A stretch of 64,000 nucleotides of DNA. It comes from an uncultured Spirochaetia bacterium. Its GTDB lineage: Bacteria; Spirochaetota; Spirochaetia; SZUA-6; Bin103. Positions within the stretch are counted from its first letter, which is position 1. Every line of letters starts with the position of its first letter. The stretch is from the NCBI GenBank assembly GCA_958296075.1, contig CATQHW010000001.1, forward strand, positions 186,001 through 250,000, read 5' to 3'. The position numbers were made by a program, and so were the translations under genes. The notes under the pieces are model-generated. The model was not told the origin of the DNA and searched no databases. It saw only the letters and a program-made list of their open reading frames with translations. This document shows, one piece after another, positions 62,633 to 64,000 of this stretch.

Positions 62633-63253
62633 ATGTCGCCGAGCGAACGCCGGCAGCACCTGGACTACGACCTGATCGTCGACCTGGTCGAGTCCGGCAG
62701 TTCCGTGCTCGACCTGGGCTGTGGCGACGGCGAGTTGCTGCACCGCCTGCGGGCCAAGGCCGTGCACGGCCTGGGGGTCGACATCGAGGAGGCGATGATC
62801 GTCCGCTGCCTGGCGCGCGGCATCACCGTGTTCCAGGGCAACCTGAACGAGGGGCTGCGCGACCATGCCAGCGGCAGCTACGACTTCGTGGTGCTCAACC
62901 AGACGCTGCAGGTGATCGAGCGCCCGGTCGACCTGCTGGCGGAGATGCTGCGGGTCGGCCGGCAGGTGATCGTCTCCTTCCCGAACTTCGGCTATCTGGG
63001 CATCCGACTGGCGCTGCTGCTGCGCGGCCGGATGCCGGTCAGCCGCGAGTTGCCGTTCCAATGGCACGACACCCCGAACATCCACATGTGCACCCGCCGC
63101 GACTTCCTGGACTACTGCCGCGCCAACCGCGTGCAGGTGACCTCGATCATCGACATCAAGAACGGACGCCGTATCCGCAGCACCGCCGCGAACCTGCGCA
63201 GCACGCAGGTCATCTTCATCCTGCGCGGCGACGCATCCACATCGCGCCGATAA
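62633..63253 (+). CDS. metW: methionine biosynthesis protein MetW
   Basis: SSVLDLGCGDGELLHRL; GVDIEE; VVLNQTLQVIERPVDLLAEMLRVGRQVIVSFPNFGYLGIRLALLLRGRMPVS; adjacent to metX. Confidence 0.93.
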   Translation: MSPSERRQHLDYDLIVDLVESGSSVLDLGCGDGELLHRLRAKAVHGLGVDIEEAMIVRCLARGITVFQGNLNEGLRDHASGSYDFVVLNQTLQVIERPVDLLAEMLRVGRQVIVSFPNFGYLGIRLALLLRGRMPVSRELPFQWHDTPNIHMCTRRDFLDYCRANRVQVTSIIDIKNGRRIRSTAANLRSTQVIFILRGDASTSRR

Positions 63254-63323
63254 ACGGTGCGCCGGCCGCCCCGGCGCGTCGATCGGAGCATCCGGCAGCG
63301 ACTCCGCGCCGTACGGTGCGCGC

Positions 63324-64000
63324 TCACGTGAGCAGCAGTTGCTGGCGTGCTCCTTCGGTGTACCGCGCCGACTGCCGCTCGGCAAGTGCACGGGTGAGAT
63401 CGGATTCCCTTCCCAGCGTACGGGCAAGAGCCGCTAGGTCGAGCAGATTGAGAATCTGCGCGGTGATCGGACGCTTCGCGTCCCAGAAGACCAACGCCGA
63501 CCAGAACTCCCGGGCCGCATCCGACGTTACGAGCTCGTGCAACGCATGGCATTCCGCCTCCGAGCCGCACGAGAAGAAGTAGCAGGTATCGTCCAGCACG
63601 ACCGGCCGGCCCTCGAACGGCGAGACGGTGACGAACTCCAGTTTCTTGTACAAGCCCGAGATGGCAACTTTCCACGGCGCGAAGGAGTATTCGCCTACTC
63701 CAAAGATCGAAAAGCGAGGACGACCGCGATAGATGGAACTGCCGCGCTGGTCCAGCAGATCGGCGTTTGCAAGCAGATAGCTCCATGCCTTGGGAGCATA
63801 CCGCTGCAGGTCACCCGGCGATGTGGTAAGCGTCCGGTGCGGCACGATCAGCCACTTCCGCGGGCTCCGATTGTGAGCGAGGTCGGAGCTCTTCAGCAGC
63901 GGGAATACCGCCTCGGACTCTACCTCAACTTTCCCTCCGAGTCCGTTCTCGTACCCGGCGTCGCATCGGACGAGTTCCAGGACGCTGCTGCAATCATGCT
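63324..64000 (-). CDS. C-terminal part of a probable R-M class adenine methyltransferase/restriction protein, N-terminus beyond right edge
   Basis: AWSYLLANADLLDQRGSSIYRGRPRFSIFGVGEYSFAPWKVAISGLYKKLEFVTV...LDDTCYFFSC, typical of target-recognition ends; the frame is open to the right edge. Confidence 0.7.
   Translation of the reverse strand, partial: HDCSSVLELVRCDAGYENGLGGKVEVESEAVFPLLKSSDLAHNRSPRKWLIVPHRTLTTSPGDLQRYAPKAWSYLLANADLLDQRGSSIYRGRPRFSIFGVGEYSFAPWKVAISGLYKKLEFVTVSPFEGRPVVLDDTCYFFSCGSEAECHALHELVTSDAAREFWSALVFWDAKRPITAQILNLLDLAALARTLGRESDLTRALAERQSARYTEGARQQLLLT

Overview
This is a high-GC bacterial window in which a metabolic backbone is interrupted by a defense/mobile island at about 27.1-55.7 kb.

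Left block (1-27 kb): an AlbA_2 protein running off the left edge; a purine-degradation and nucleoside-uptake cluster (ade, guaD, uraD, BMP/ABC importer); an enolase-superfamily enzyme and SDR; a 2-oxoacid dehydrogenase E1a/E1b/E2 set; a CehA-like protein; Hsp20; RidA; DinB; a KGGXGR ATPase with a broken partner gene; an aminotransferase; an aldo/keto reductase; and a tandemly duplicated amidohydrolase.

Island: an IS256 relic; a collapsed Druantia locus (druA fused out of frame to the druE C-terminal half); a mosaic graveyard (res fragment, frameshifted hepT, mnt, mod 3' fragment); an IS630 element; a type III R-M operon with a TIR-like gene embedded between mod and res; a small ORF plus Fic; and a four-gene helicase/AlbA_2/SNF2/Eco57I-methylase operon.

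Right block: a cysteine desulfurase, thiI, hisFH, metX-metW, and another probable R-M gene entering from the right edge.

The most interesting observations are:
(1) a 59-bp (GA)n tract inside the Eco57I-type methylase, followed by three divergent copies of one protein module in three different reading frames, all open from the tract. This looks like a possible three-state phase switch.
(2) evidence that the slot between mod and res of related type III R-M cassettes can hold different effector cargo (TIR in one, MNT-HepT in the degraded sibling).

Everything was read by eye. Family names come from recognised motifs, not from searches.
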